A stretch of 64,000 nt of DNA from Caulobacteraceae bacterium PMMR1. GTDB taxonomy: Bacteria; Pseudomonadota; Alphaproteobacteria; Caulobacterales; Caulobacteraceae. The notes beneath the pieces are model-generated. The model was not told the origin of the DNA, did not search any database, and worked only from the letters and a program-made list of their open reading frames with translations. Position 1 is the first letter of the stretch. Each line of letters begins with the position of its first letter. Both the position numbers and the translations under genes were made by a program. The DNA lies in NCBI GenBank assembly GCA_000733915.1, contig JPOM01000001.1, positions 1,054,001 to 1,118,000 on the forward strand, written 5' to 3'. This document shows positions 32,819 through 41,643 of the stretch, one piece after another.

Positions 32819-34633
32819 TTACTCGACCGTGACGGACTTGGCGAGGTTGCGCGGCTGGTCCACGTCGGTGCCCTTCTGCACCGCCACATGATAGGCGAGG
32901 AGCTGGATCGGGGCGGCGAACACCAGCGGCTGGATCAGCGGATCGCAGGAGGGCGCAAGCACGGTCTGAGGCAGAGGCATGCGCGCTGCGCCTTCCGGGT
33001 CGGTGATGAGCACCACCGGACCGCCCCGCGCGGAGACCTCCTGCACATTGGACGCCGTCTTCTCGAAATGCTCGCCCGAGGGCGCCAGAACGATCACCGG
33101 CGTGTCCTCGTCCACCAAGGCGATGGGGCCGTGCTTCAGCTCGCCTGCTGCGTAGCCTTCGGCGTGGATATAGCTGATTTCCTTTAGCTTCAGCGCGCCT
33201 TCCAGCGCTAGGGGATAGGCCGGCCCGCGGCCCAGATAGAGCACGTCCCTGGCGCGGGCGAGGTCGATGGCGAGGGAGCGGACCGCGTCTTCGCACTTCA
33301 GCGCGTCGGTGATCAGGCGCGGCGTCTCCAGCAGCACGTGCACGAGCCGCTCCTCCTCGGCGCGGTCGATCCGCCCGCGCTGGACGCCGGCGGCGACCGC
33401 GAGCGCGGCAAGGGCGCAGACCTGGGCGGTGAAGGCCTTGGTGGAGGCGACGCCGATCTCGGGGCCGGCGTGGGTCGGCCACATGCGCTCGGCCTCCCGC
33501 GCCATCGAAGACTGGTGCGCATTGACGAGCGCCGCGGTCGCCAGGCCCTGCGCCTTGCACCAGCGAAGCGCGGCCAGGGTGTCGGCGGTCTCGCCGGACT
33601 GGGACACCGCCAGCGCCATCGTGCCGGGCGTGATCGCCGGGCTGCGGTAGCGGAACTCCGACGCGATCTCGACGTCCACGGGCAAGCCGGCCAGCTGCTC
33701 GAACAGATACTTCGACGTCAGCCCCGCGTAGAAGGCGGTTCCGCACGCCACGATCTGCAGCCGCGCGACGTCCCTGAAATCGAAGCCGTCCGGCGTGCGC
33801 ACGGCGTTGGCGACCGGGTCCAGGTAGGCGGACAGGGTGTGCTGGCAGGAGTCCGGCTGCTCGTGGATCTCCTTCTCCATGAAGTGCCGGTAGTTGCCTT
33901 TCTCGACCAGGGCCGCGGAGGCGGAGACGGCGTGCACGGGGCGGATCGCCGGGCGGCCCTGCGCGTCGAAGACCTGCGCGCTCGTGGGGTCGATGGCGAC
34001 GTAGTCGCCTTCGTCGAGGTAAGCGATCTTCTGGGTGAAGGGCCCGACCGCCAGGGCGTCGGAGCCGATGAACATCTCGCCCTCGCCGTAGCCGACCACC
34101 AGCGGGCTGCCGCGACGCGCGCCCAGCACCAGGTCGGGGCGACCCTCGATGACCACGCCTAAGGCGAAGGCCCCCGCCAGCCGGTCGAGCGTCGACTTCA
34201 GTGCGCCGAGCGGCTCCGCCCCGGCCTCGATCTCGCGCTCGATCAGGGCGGCGATGACCTCGGTGTCGGTGTCGCTCTCGAAGGCCTTGCCGGCGTGCTG
34301 AAGCTCGGCCTTCAGCTCGGCGAAGTTCTCGATGATGCCGTTGTGCACGACATAGACCCTGCCGGCCCTCTGGGGGTGAGCGTTGCGCTCGACCGGAGCG
34401 CCGTGGGTCGCCCAGCGGGTGTGGCCGATGCCGACCGCACCCTTCACCGGCTCGCGCGCCAGCACGTCCTCCAGGGCGCGGATCTTGCCGGCCGCCCGGC
34501 GGCGCTCAACCCGGCCGCCGTCCATCACCGCGACGCCGGCCGAATCGTAGCCCCGGTACTCAAGACGCTTCAGGCTCTCGATGAGGCGGGGCGCCGCCTC
34601 GCTGCGACCGACGATTCCGATGATGCCGCACAT
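32819..34633 (-). CDS. glmS: Glutamine-fructose-6-phosphate aminotransferase (isomerizing)
   Basis: First enzyme of the hexosamine pathway, converting fructose-6-phosphate and glutamine to glucosamine-6-phosphate. The N-terminal class II glutaminase starts MCGIIGIVG with nucleophile Cys 2 and contains GHTRWATHGAPVERNAHP and VHNGIIENFAEL. Two SIS domains follow (VACGTAFYAGLTSKY, SQSGETADTLAALR, GRGPAYPLALEGALKLKEI). It ends in the conserved LAKSVTVE. 604 residues, full length. It is divergent from glmM (170-base gap), which performs the next step. No glmS ribozyme is expected or seen. Confidence 0.97.
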   Translation of the reverse strand: MCGIIGIVGRSEAAPRLIESLKRLEYRGYDSAGVAVMDGGRVERRRAAGKIRALEDVLAREPVKGAVGIGHTRWATHGAPVERNAHPQRAGRVYVVHNGIIENFAELKAELQHAGKAFESDTDTEVIAALIEREIEAGAEPLGALKSTLDRLAGAFALGVVIEGRPDLVLGARRGSPLVVGYGEGEMFIGSDALAVGPFTQKIAYLDEGDYVAIDPTSAQVFDAQGRPAIRPVHAVSASAALVEKGNYRHFMEKEIHEQPDSCQHTLSAYLDPVANAVRTPDGFDFRDVARLQIVACGTAFYAGLTSKYLFEQLAGLPVDVEIASEFRYRSPAITPGTMALAVSQSGETADTLAALRWCKAQGLATAALVNAHQSSMAREAERMWPTHAGPEIGVASTKAFTAQVCALAALAVAAGVQRGRIDRAEEERLVHVLLETPRLITDALKCEDAVRSLAIDLARARDVLYLGRGPAYPLALEGALKLKEISYIHAEGYAAGELKHGPIALVDEDTPVIVLAPSGEHFEKTASNVQEVSARGGPVVLITDPEGAARMPLPQTVLAPSCDPLIQPLVFAAPIQLLAYHVAVQKGTDVDQPRNLAKSVTVE

Positions 34634-34803
34634 GGGGAGGGACTGCTCCGGCTGACCGCGTTCGACGCGGCCTTAGCATCGGTCAGGGCGGAAAGGCGTA
34701 AATTCTGGTTTTGCGCAGTTTCGCCGCGCGCTGCGGTTTTTGATCCCGTAACGCGGGCGCGCTAGACCGTCGCGGCAGTCGGCGCTCGCGCCGGGGAGTG
34801 GTC

Positions 34804-36165
34804 ATGTTCAAGCGCAGCTATTTCGGGACCGACGGCATCCGAGGCCAGGCCAACCGGCATCCGATGACGGCGGAGGTCGCCCTGCGCGTCGGCCTCGCCG
34901 CGGGCAAGCTCTTCCTGCGCGACCCCGACCGCCGGCATCTGGTCGTCATCGGCAAGGATACGCGTCTTTCGGGCTACATGATCGAGCCGGCGCTGGTGGC
35001 GGGCTTCGCTAGCGTAGGCATGGACGTACGCCTGTTCGGGCCGCTGCCGACGCCGGCCTTGGCGATGATGACGCGCTCCATGCGGGCGGACCTCGGCGTC
35101 ATGATCACCGCCTCGCACAACTCCTATACGGATAACGGCATCAAGCTGTTCGGGCCCGACGGCTGCAAGCTCTCCGACGCCCGGGAGTCGGATATCGAAG
35201 CCCTCATGACCGAGGGCCTACAGGAGGGCCTGGCCGAGCCCACCGCCCTTGGGCGGGTGCAGCGCATCGACGACGCCCAGGCGCGCTACGTAGAGATCGC
35301 CAAGGCGACCTTCCCCCGCCAGATGACGCTGTCGGGCCTGCGCGTCGTGATCGATTGCGCAAACGGCGCCGCTTACAAGGTCGCTCCCACCGCGCTCTAC
35401 GAGCTCGGGGCGGAGGTGATCCCGGTTGGCGTCGGCCCCAACGGCCTGAACATCAACGCCGAGTGCGGCTCCACCCATCCCCAGGCCATGGCCAAGGCGG
35501 TGCGCGAGTACCGCGCCGACATCGGCATCGCCCTCGACGGCGACGCCGATCGGGTCGTGATCTGCGACGAGCGGGGCGTGGTCGTCGACGGCGACCAGAT
35601 CATGGCCATCGTCGCGGGCGCCTGGGCCGACGCCGGGCGGCTGACCGGCGGGGGCGTGGTGGCGACGGTGATGTCGAACCTCGGCTTCGAGCGCTTCCTG
35701 AAAGCCCGGGGCCTGACGCTTGAGCGCACGGCGGTCGGCGACCGCTATGTGATGGAGCGCATGCGCCAGGGCGGCTTCAACCTCGGCGGCGAGCCGTCGG
35801 GGCACGTGATCCTGTCGGACTTCTCCACCACCGGCGACGGCCTGATCGCAGCCTTGCAGGTCCTCTCGGTGCTGGTCGCCAAGGGCAAGCCGATGAGCGC
35901 GCTCGCTCGCCAGTTCGAGCCCGCGCCGCAGCTCATGGAAAACGTGCGCATTCCGGCTGGGCGCGAGCCGCTCAAGGCCGCCTCCGTCCAGTCCGCCATC
36001 GCGGCCGGCGAAAAGCGCCTGAACGGGGCGGGGCGGGTGCTGGTCCGCCGTTCCGGCACCGAGCCCCTCATCCGCGTCATGGCCGAGGGCGACGACGAGC
36101 GCCTGGTCGCAGACGTGGTGCGCGAGATCGCCGGCGCCGTGCGCGAGGCGGCCGCCGCGGCCTGA
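34804..36165 (+). CDS. glmM: Phosphoglucosamine mutase
   Basis: Interconverts glucosamine-6-phosphate and glucosamine-1-phosphate. [20 protein letters not shown] opens the protein. The phosphoserine loop is [17 protein letters not shown] near residue 103, the metal loop is [16 protein letters not shown], the sugar loop is GGEPSGHVI, and the phosphate-binding loop [12 protein letters not shown] is near the end. 453 residues. The ATG at 34804 is preferred to a GTG two codons before because [11 protein letters not shown] matches the family start. It is divergent from glmS. Confidence 0.96.
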   Translation: MFKRSYFGTDGIRGQANRHPMTAEVALRVGLAAGKLFLRDPDRRHLVVIGKDTRLSGYMIEPALVAGFASVGMDVRLFGPLPTPALAMMTRSMRADLGVMITASHNSYTDNGIKLFGPDGCKLSDARESDIEALMTEGLQEGLAEPTALGRVQRIDDAQARYVEIAKATFPRQMTLSGLRVVIDCANGAAYKVAPTALYELGAEVIPVGVGPNGLNINAECGSTHPQAMAKAVREYRADIGIALDGDADRVVICDERGVVVDGDQIMAIVAGAWADAGRLTGGGVVATVMSNLGFERFLKARGLTLERTAVGDRYVMERMRQGGFNLGGEPSGHVILSDFSTTGDGLIAALQVLSVLVAKGKPMSALARQFEPAPQLMENVRIPAGREPLKAASVQSAIAAGEKRLNGAGRVLVRRSGTEPLIRVMAEGDDERLVADVVREIAGAVREAAAAA

Positions 36166-36208
36166 CGTCTCGGCCCATCGCGGCGCCAGCGGGCGCGGTC
36201 AGGACGCG

Positions 36209-37303
36209 TCAGGCGCAGGCGGCGTCGTAGATGGCCTGAAGGTTGGCGCGCGCGGCCCTGGCGCAGAAGTGGTCCGCAACTCGCGCCCTCGCCGCATGGG
36301 AGAGGGCCAGGCCGCGGTCGGCGCGCCAGACCTCCGCGATCCGGCGCGCGATGTCGTCCGCGGCATCCCGGTCCTCCACGACCAGGCCCGCGTCGCCGAT
36401 GACCTCGGCGTTGAACCCGCGCCGGGTGACGACGGGCACGCAGCCCCGCGCCATAGCCTCCGTCAGGGCGTTGGAATGGCCCTCGCCCCACCAGTGGGTG
36501 AGGAACATGAAGATGTCGGCGCGGTCGAGCTCGCGCTTCAGCTGCTCGAAGGGCAGGGGCCCTAAGATGTCGAGCTTGTCGCGGACTTCCGTGGGAAGGG
36601 TCTCCAGGAAGCCGCGATCCGCATGGCCCGCGAGCGCCATGCGCGCGCCGGGGCAGGCCGCCTGCAGCGCCTGAAGCACCCGCGCGCTGTGGACGACGCC
36701 CTTGGCCTCTGTCTGTGCGCCGACGTAGATGAGCCGGGGCGGACGGTCCGTCGTCGAGGGGACGCGGGGCGGGGCCACGACATCGTCCGGCACGAAGTTG
36801 GGCAGATAGAACGCCTCACGGCCCGCCGCCGCCCTCACGAACGGCCCGCAGCTTCGCGATTCCATCGACAAGGCGTCGGCCGTGCGCAGCAAGCGTCGGT
36901 AGAGCGCGCGGTAGACCGGTCCGGAGGCGCCCCAGATCGCTTCCTGACCGCCCGCCCGCAGGTCGACGACGACGCGCATGCCGCGCCAGCGCGCGATCTG
37001 GGCGATGACGAGCTCGAAGGGCAGGAAGTGGCGCATCAGGGGCGTGAAGTGGGCGATTCGGGCGGAGCGCCCGAACGCGAAGCTCGCCAGGATGCGGGCG
37101 AAGGCGAGCGCATAGGCGTGCAGCTTCTTCGCGACGCCGCCCTTCACGTCGGGATAACGCAGGTAGCGAACCGACCAGCCGAAGCTCTCGGCCAGCGCGC
37201 CCACCCGCAGGTTGGCGCTCTGGAAGCCGCCCGCGGCCGGCTGGCCCGGGATCGCCACCGGGCCGCAGATGATCAAGGTTCGGTTCAGAGCGGGTCCCCC
37301 CAT
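36209..37303 (-). CDS. Glycosyltransferase family 4-like protein
   Basis: A 364-residue GT-B glycosyltransferase. The N-terminal Rossmann half begins RTLIICGPVAIPGQPAAGGFQSANLRVGALAESFG. The C-terminal GT4 half holds PPRLIYVGAQTEAKGVVHSARVL and the donor-binding EX7E region FLTHWWGEGHSNALTEAMARGCVPVVTRRGFNAEVIGDAG. The ATG at 37303 gives a normal start; the upstream open frame overlaps the SDR gene in a different frame. There is no membrane segment. Probably it adds a sugar to an envelope glycan; donor and acceptor are unknown. Confidence 0.85.
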   Translation of the reverse strand: MGGPALNRTLIICGPVAIPGQPAAGGFQSANLRVGALAESFGWSVRYLRYPDVKGGVAKKLHAYALAFARILASFAFGRSARIAHFTPLMRHFLPFELVIAQIARWRGMRVVVDLRAGGQEAIWGASGPVYRALYRRLLRTADALSMESRSCGPFVRAAAGREAFYLPNFVPDDVVAPPRVPSTTDRPPRLIYVGAQTEAKGVVHSARVLQALQAACPGARMALAGHADRGFLETLPTEVRDKLDILGPLPFEQLKRELDRADIFMFLTHWWGEGHSNALTEAMARGCVPVVTRRGFNAEVIGDAGLVVEDRDAADDIARRIAEVWRADRGLALSHAARARVADHFCARAARANLQAIYDAACA

Positions 37304-37338
37304 GGGCGTCGACAACGAACCGGCGGGGAGCCGGCGAC

Positions 37339-38121
37339 TCAGAAGCGCGTGTAGCCTCCGTCGATGACGAACTCGTCGCCGGTATGGAAGCGCGACGCGT
37401 CTGAGGCGAGATAGACCGCGATGCCGCCGAAGTCTTCCGGCTCGCCCCACCGCCGCATCGGCACGCGGCCGATCGCCTTTTCGTTGAAGGCGTCCCAGGC
37501 CTGCAGGCCCTTGGTCATCTCCGAACGGATCCAGCCCGGCAGGATGGAATTGGCCCGCACGCCATAGCGGGCGTACTCGACCGCGATGCCGCGGATCATG
37601 GACAGGACGGCGCCCTTGGTGGCCGCATAGGCCTGATTGCGAGGCGCGCCGTGCACGGCGGAGACCGACGACGTCACCGCCAGGGAGCCGCCCGGGTCGC
37701 CCGCCTTCGCGCGCTCGACCATGTGCTTGCAGGCCTCACGGAAGGTCCAGAACACGCCGTCGAGATTGATCGCCATGACCCTGTTCCAGGTTTCGGTGTC
37801 CATCTCGGCGAAGGACGGGGCGGAGCCGCCCGTGCCGGCGTTGGCGGCGACGAAGTCGAGCCGGCCCATCCGGGCGGCCGCCTCCGCCATCGCCTCGATC
37901 ACCCGTTGCTCGTCCGACACGTCCACGACTTGGCCGAGCGTGCGCGTGCCGTGGGTCTTCAGCGCGTTGGCGACCTCCGCGGTCTTGTCCGGCTTTGAGC
38001 CCCAGATCACCACGTCCGCGCCCGCCTGGGCCAGGGCTTCGGCCATACCCCGACCGATGCCGCTGTTGCCGCCGGTGATCAGCGCGACCTTGCCGCTGAG
38101 GTCGAAGGGGGCGTAGGCCAT
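37339..38121 (-). CDS. Short-chain dehydrogenase/reductase
   Basis: A 260-residue classical SDR. The NAD(P)-binding TGGNSGIGRGMAEALAQAGADVV (TGxxxGIG), NAG motif VAANAGTGGSAP, catalytic Ser in SLAVTSSVSAVHG, YxxxK in AYAATKGAVL, and PGWIRSEM are all present. It ends in FVIDGGYTRF. The acidic residue after the second strand is absent (VVIWGSKPDK), favouring NADP. The ATG at 38121 sits at the conserved start. The substrate is unknown; the closest type is 3-oxoacyl-ACP reductase/glucose dehydrogenase-like. It lies 36 bases upstream of the glycosyltransferase and the two may be cotranscribed. Confidence 0.9.
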   Translation of the reverse strand: MAYAPFDLSGKVALITGGNSGIGRGMAEALAQAGADVVIWGSKPDKTAEVANALKTHGTRTLGQVVDVSDEQRVIEAMAEAAARMGRLDFVAANAGTGGSAPSFAEMDTETWNRVMAINLDGVFWTFREACKHMVERAKAGDPGGSLAVTSSVSAVHGAPRNQAYAATKGAVLSMIRGIAVEYARYGVRANSILPGWIRSEMTKGLQAWDAFNEKAIGRVPMRRWGEPEDFGGIAVYLASDASRFHTGDEFVIDGGYTRF

Positions 38122-38240
38122 GGCGTCGTCTCTCCCGCGTGGTCTCGTCAAGCGGAAGGCTTGGACGGGAGGCCCGCCGGCGGTCAAGCCTCATCCTGCG
38201 TCAGAGGACGGGGCGCGTTGGAGGTCGCTTGAACGAGGAT

Positions 38241-38314
38241 TGGAGGCCTGGCCCGGAATCGAACCGGGGTGCAAGGATTTGCAGTCCTCTGCGTAACCAC
38301 TCCGCCACCAGGCC
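38241..38314 (-). tRNA. tRNA-Cys (anticodon GCA)
   Basis: Minus-strand cloverleaf with acceptor GGCCTGG pairing with CCAGGCC, anticodon loop CTGCAAA in stem AGGA/TCCT, and T-arm GGTTCGATTCC. T discriminator and encoded CCA. 74 bases. Confidence 0.95.
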
Positions 38315-38461
38315 GCCGGTCGCTCGCACCCGAAGGCGCGTCCGCGGAGAGGCGAGTTGGCTAACAGAGCCCGCCCCATGCCGCAAGGATGCTCGCCTCC
38401 GATTGCGTTCGCGCGACGCCGGCCCCTATAAGCGCGCCGAACCCGCCCCAGGCCGCATCCG

Positions 38462-39103
38462 ATGACCCTCGACTACGCCGAAGCCCGCCTGAACATGGTG
38501 GAGACACAGGTCCGCACCAACGACGTGACCGATACCGACGTGCAGGACGCCATGCGGGTCGTGCCCCGCGAAAGCCTGCTGCCGCCCGCAAAGCGCTACA
38601 TGGCCTATGCCGAGCTGAACCCGGAGTACGCGCCGGGCTATGCCCTGATGCAGCCCCGGGACGTCTCCAAGCTCCTGCAGGCGATCTATCCCCGCCGGGG
38701 CGAGCGGGCGATGTGCCTGGCCGCGCCCTACGCCGCGCTCGTGCTGAGCGAGATGGGACTGGACGTGACCCTGCGCATGCCCGAGGGCGCGGCGGCGGAG
38801 GCTGTGCGCGGCGCCTTCGATGGCAAGCCGGTGGCGTTCGAGGCCGGCGACCTGAAGGCGCCCCTGCGCGAAGGGCCCTATGGCGTGCTGATCAGCGAGG
38901 GCGCCGTGACGCGCGCGCCGGAGAGCTGGATCGCGGGCGTGGGCGTGGGCGGCCGGCTTGGCGTCGTCGAGCGCAACGGCCCGGTCGGCAAGGCGCGGCT
39001 CTATCTGCGCGGCCTGGATGGGATCGTGGCGCGCCGTGAGGTGTTCGATAGCACGCCGCCCGTGCTGCCCGGCTTCGAGCCGGAGCCGGTTTTCGCCTTC
39101 TGA
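38462..39103 (+). CDS. Protein-L-isoaspartate methyltransferase-like protein, degenerate SAM site
   Basis: A 213-residue protein with the PIMT (Pcm) layout: N-terminal ARLNMVETQVRTNDVTDTDVQDAMRVVPRESLLP, then YALMQPRDVSKLLQAI. In true PIMT the next strand is the GxGxG SAM-binding loop; here it reads ERAMCLAAPYAALVLSEMG with no glycine loop. The post-motif VLISEGAVTRAPESW is partly kept. It is likely a catalytically altered or inactive homologue. It sits directly upstream of tolC, separated by 105 bases, a neighbour order I associate with Caulobacterales. Confidence 0.78.
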   Translation: MTLDYAEARLNMVETQVRTNDVTDTDVQDAMRVVPRESLLPPAKRYMAYAELNPEYAPGYALMQPRDVSKLLQAIYPRRGERAMCLAAPYAALVLSEMGLDVTLRMPEGAAAEAVRGAFDGKPVAFEAGDLKAPLREGPYGVLISEGAVTRAPESWIAGVGVGGRLGVVERNGPVGKARLYLRGLDGIVARREVFDSTPPVLPGFEPEPVFAF

Positions 39104-39208
39104 GCGCCACGAGCGCGGTCCAGAGGGGCCCTGAGTGACAAAATCTTAAGTAGCTCTGGCGGGTCGCCTTCCCCATGGTGCCCGCGCTTTTCTGTCGGGG
39201 ATGAACGC

Positions 39209-40891
39209 ATGGCTTGGACGCGCGTAAGCGGCGCATTGGCGGCGGGCCTGGTCGCGGCGACGGCGCTGATCCTGCCGGCCCGGGCCGAGACCCTGGCGGA
39301 CGCTATCGCGCTCGCCTATCAGTCCAATCCGACGCTGCAGTCCCAGCGCGCCCAGCTCCGACAGCTCGACGAGAACTACGTCCAGGCGCGCGCGGGCTAC
39401 CGGCCGACGCTCGGCGCCACGGTACAGAGCCAGTACACGAAAATCCAGAACTCACCGTCCCAGCGCCAGGGCTCGTTTTTTTCGGCCGGGGGCAGCTTTA
39501 ACGAGAGCAACTCCACCTCCGCCACCCTCAGCCTGAGCCAGCCGCTCTACACTGGGGGACGGGTGCGCTCGGCCATCAGCGCGGCCGAGGCCGACATCCT
39601 GGCCGGGCGCGAGGCGCTTCGGGGCTCTGAGAACCAGATCCTGCTGCAGGTCGTGCAGGCCTATGAGGATGTCCGGCGCGACCAGCAGTTTGTGACGATC
39701 CGCGCCGACAGCGTGGGCGTGCTGAGCCGCCAGCTCGAGGAGATCCAGGCCCGCTTCCAGGCCGGCCAGGTCACCCGGACCGATGTCGCCCAGGCCCAAG
39801 CGCGCCTGGCCCAGGCCCGCGCCGACCTGACCTCCGCACAGGGCCAGCTGCAGGTCAGCCGCGCCGCCTACGCCGCCGTGGTGGGCCAGAACCCCGGCGA
39901 GCTGTCGCCGCCCTCTCGCCTCCCGGGCTTGCCCAGGACCATCGACGAGGCCTTCGACCGCGCCGACCGGGACAGCCCCGCCCTTTTGCGGGCGGAGTTC
40001 AACGAGCAGGCCTCCCGTTTCCGGATTTCCGAGGCCAAGGCGGCTCGTCGCCCTGAAGTCACGGCGTCCGCGACCTTCGGCTATGTCGGGCCGCTGGCGC
40101 GGATCGGGCCGACCGCGGGGCTGGACCGCTTCAACCAGGAGTTCCAGGCCACCGCCACCGTCTCCCAGCCGCTCTATCAAGGCGGAGTGATCAGCTCGCG
40201 CATCCGCGCTGCGACCGAGCAGAACAACAGCGACCGCATTCTGATCGAAAGCGCGCGCCGCCAGGCTGTGCAGCAGGTCTCCCAGGCCTGGAACCAGATC
40301 GTCTCGGCCCGCCAGAACGTCACCGCTCAGGAAGAGCAGGTGAGGGCGGCCGCGATCGCCGCAGAAGGCACGCGGGAGGAGTATCGCGTCGGCCTTCGCA
40401 CCACCCTGGACGTGCTCTTCGCCGAAGAGACCCTGCGCTCGGCCCAGCTCTCGCTCGTCCAGGCGCGTCACGACGCCTTCGTGTCGGAGGCCAACCTGCT
40501 GAACGCCATGGGGGCGCTGGAGGCCAGGACGCTCTTGACCAACGCGCCGCTCTACGACCCCGCGAAAAACTTCCGCAAGGTGGAGAACGCCGGCGGCACG
40601 CCCTGGGACGGGGCCGTGGCGGCGCTGGACGGCCTGGGGGCGCCCAAGCTCGCCCCCCGCAAGCCGCTGAGCGCGCCGCGCGCGGACCCCGCGCCCGAGA
40701 CCCCGGCCCCGACGGAGGTGCTGCCGCCGGCGGACGCGCCCCTTGTCACCGCCGTGCCCACGACGCCGATCCGCGGCTCCGTCGCGCCGAACACGCCCGT
40801 GACCCAGGGCGCGAACCCCGGCGCGGCGAACCCCCTGCCGCCTCGCCCGCCTCTGGAGCGCAAGGACCTCTCCCGCTCAGAACCGCACTGA
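39209..40891 (+). CDS. tolC: TolC-family outer membrane efflux/secretion channel
   Basis: Outer-membrane channel for type I secretion and tripartite efflux. The signal peptide ends near ILPARA (about residue 26). Two OEP repeats follow: LADAIALAYQSNPTLQSQRAQLR and TIDEAFDRADRDSPALLRAEFNEQ, each with long coiled coils and barrel strands such as NSTSATLSLSQPLYTGG and ATATVSQPLYQGG. After about residue 450 comes a Pro/Ala-rich tail of about 100 residues (PAPETPAPTEVLPP...), absent from E. coli TolC. In Caulobacter the equivalent gene serves S-layer protein export. 560 residues. Confidence 0.92.
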   Translation: MAWTRVSGALAAGLVAATALILPARAETLADAIALAYQSNPTLQSQRAQLRQLDENYVQARAGYRPTLGATVQSQYTKIQNSPSQRQGSFFSAGGSFNESNSTSATLSLSQPLYTGGRVRSAISAAEADILAGREALRGSENQILLQVVQAYEDVRRDQQFVTIRADSVGVLSRQLEEIQARFQAGQVTRTDVAQAQARLAQARADLTSAQGQLQVSRAAYAAVVGQNPGELSPPSRLPGLPRTIDEAFDRADRDSPALLRAEFNEQASRFRISEAKAARRPEVTASATFGYVGPLARIGPTAGLDRFNQEFQATATVSQPLYQGGVISSRIRAATEQNNSDRILIESARRQAVQQVSQAWNQIVSARQNVTAQEEQVRAAAIAAEGTREEYRVGLRTTLDVLFAEETLRSAQLSLVQARHDAFVSEANLLNAMGALEARTLLTNAPLYDPAKNFRKVENAGGTPWDGAVAALDGLGAPKLAPRKPLSAPRADPAPETPAPTEVLPPADAPLVTAVPTTPIRGSVAPNTPVTQGANPGAANPLPPRPPLERKDLSRSEPH

Positions 40892-40992
40892 CGCGGGGCG
40901 GGGCTGCGGCCGCCCGTTCATTTGCGCGTAACGGGTTCCGGCCTTAGGCTGCGCCCGAGTCTCCCCCTCCGTCCTTGCCGTCAGGGTCGCCG

Positions 40993-41556
40993 ATGTCCGA
41001 AGCCGCTCAGGAACCGACGATGGAGGAGATCCTCGCCTCCATTCGCCGCATCATCTCTGAGGACGACGCGCCGGCCGCCGCCGCGCCGGAGCCCGCGGCC
41101 GCGCCGCCGCCGGCCCCTTTGGCGGAGGCGCCCCGGGCCCATGAGCCGGCCGCACCGCAGCCTCCGCCGTCGCCGGGTCACGACGACGACGACGTGCTGG
41201 AGCTCGACCAACCCATCCCCGCCGCCGCGCCGGCCCGCGCGCTCGGCGACCTCGAGCTCGTGTCGAGCCGCCCGCCGGAACCCCCTCCCGCCCCGGAGCC
41301 CCGTCCGCAGATGTCCGCCCCCCGCGACGACCACTCGCTGATCTCCGACCGCGTGCTGAGCTCGGCCGCGGCCCACTTCGACCAGCTCGAAGCCGGCATC
41401 GGCATGCCCGCCTCCGACCGCACCCTCGAGGACGTGGTCAAGGCGCTGCTGAAGCCGCTGCTCGCCGACTGGCTGAACGAGCACCTCGAGGGCATCGTGC
41501 GCGAGGAGGTGGCCGAGGTCGCCAAGAGCCTGGCCGCCCAGCGCCGGCGGGTCTAG
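40993..41556 (+). CDS. popZ: Polar organizing protein PopZ (DUF2497)
   Basis: Self-assembling scaffold that forms the cell-pole matrix and anchors ParB-parS. The N-terminal QEPTMEEILASIRRIISEDDAPA is the binding helix for partners. A long acidic, proline-rich disordered linker follows (about residues 28-115). The C-terminal oligomerisation helices are RTLEDVVKALLKPLLADWLNEHLEGIVREEVAEVAKSL. 187 residues, close to 177 in C. crescentus, with the same order of tolC, popZ, valS. The ATG at 40993 is chosen over upstream codons. A GAGTC CcrM methylation site lies at 40957-40961, just upstream. Confidence 0.93.
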   Translation: MSEAAQEPTMEEILASIRRIISEDDAPAAAAPEPAAAPPPAPLAEAPRAHEPAAPQPPPSPGHDDDDVLELDQPIPAAAPARALGDLELVSSRPPEPPPAPEPRPQMSAPRDDHSLISDRVLSSAAAHFDQLEAGIGMPASDRTLEDVVKALLKPLLADWLNEHLEGIVREEVAEVAKSLAAQRRRV

Positions 41557-41570
41557 CGCCGCGTCGAAAG

Positions 41571-41584
41571 CTCGCTGCAGCGAG
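41571..41584. promoter_or_regulatory. Perfect palindrome between popZ and valS
   Basis: CTCGCTGCAGCGAG is a perfect 14-base palindrome 15 bases after the popZ stop and about 60 bases before valS, followed by TTTCC. It could be a loopless terminator stem for popZ or a protein-binding site. It is not part of any gene. Confidence 0.35.
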
Positions 41585-41643
41585 TTTCCGCTCTGAAGCT
41601 TTATCGGAGGCGGCGCTTGTCCTAAGCAGCCGCCCGACACGCC

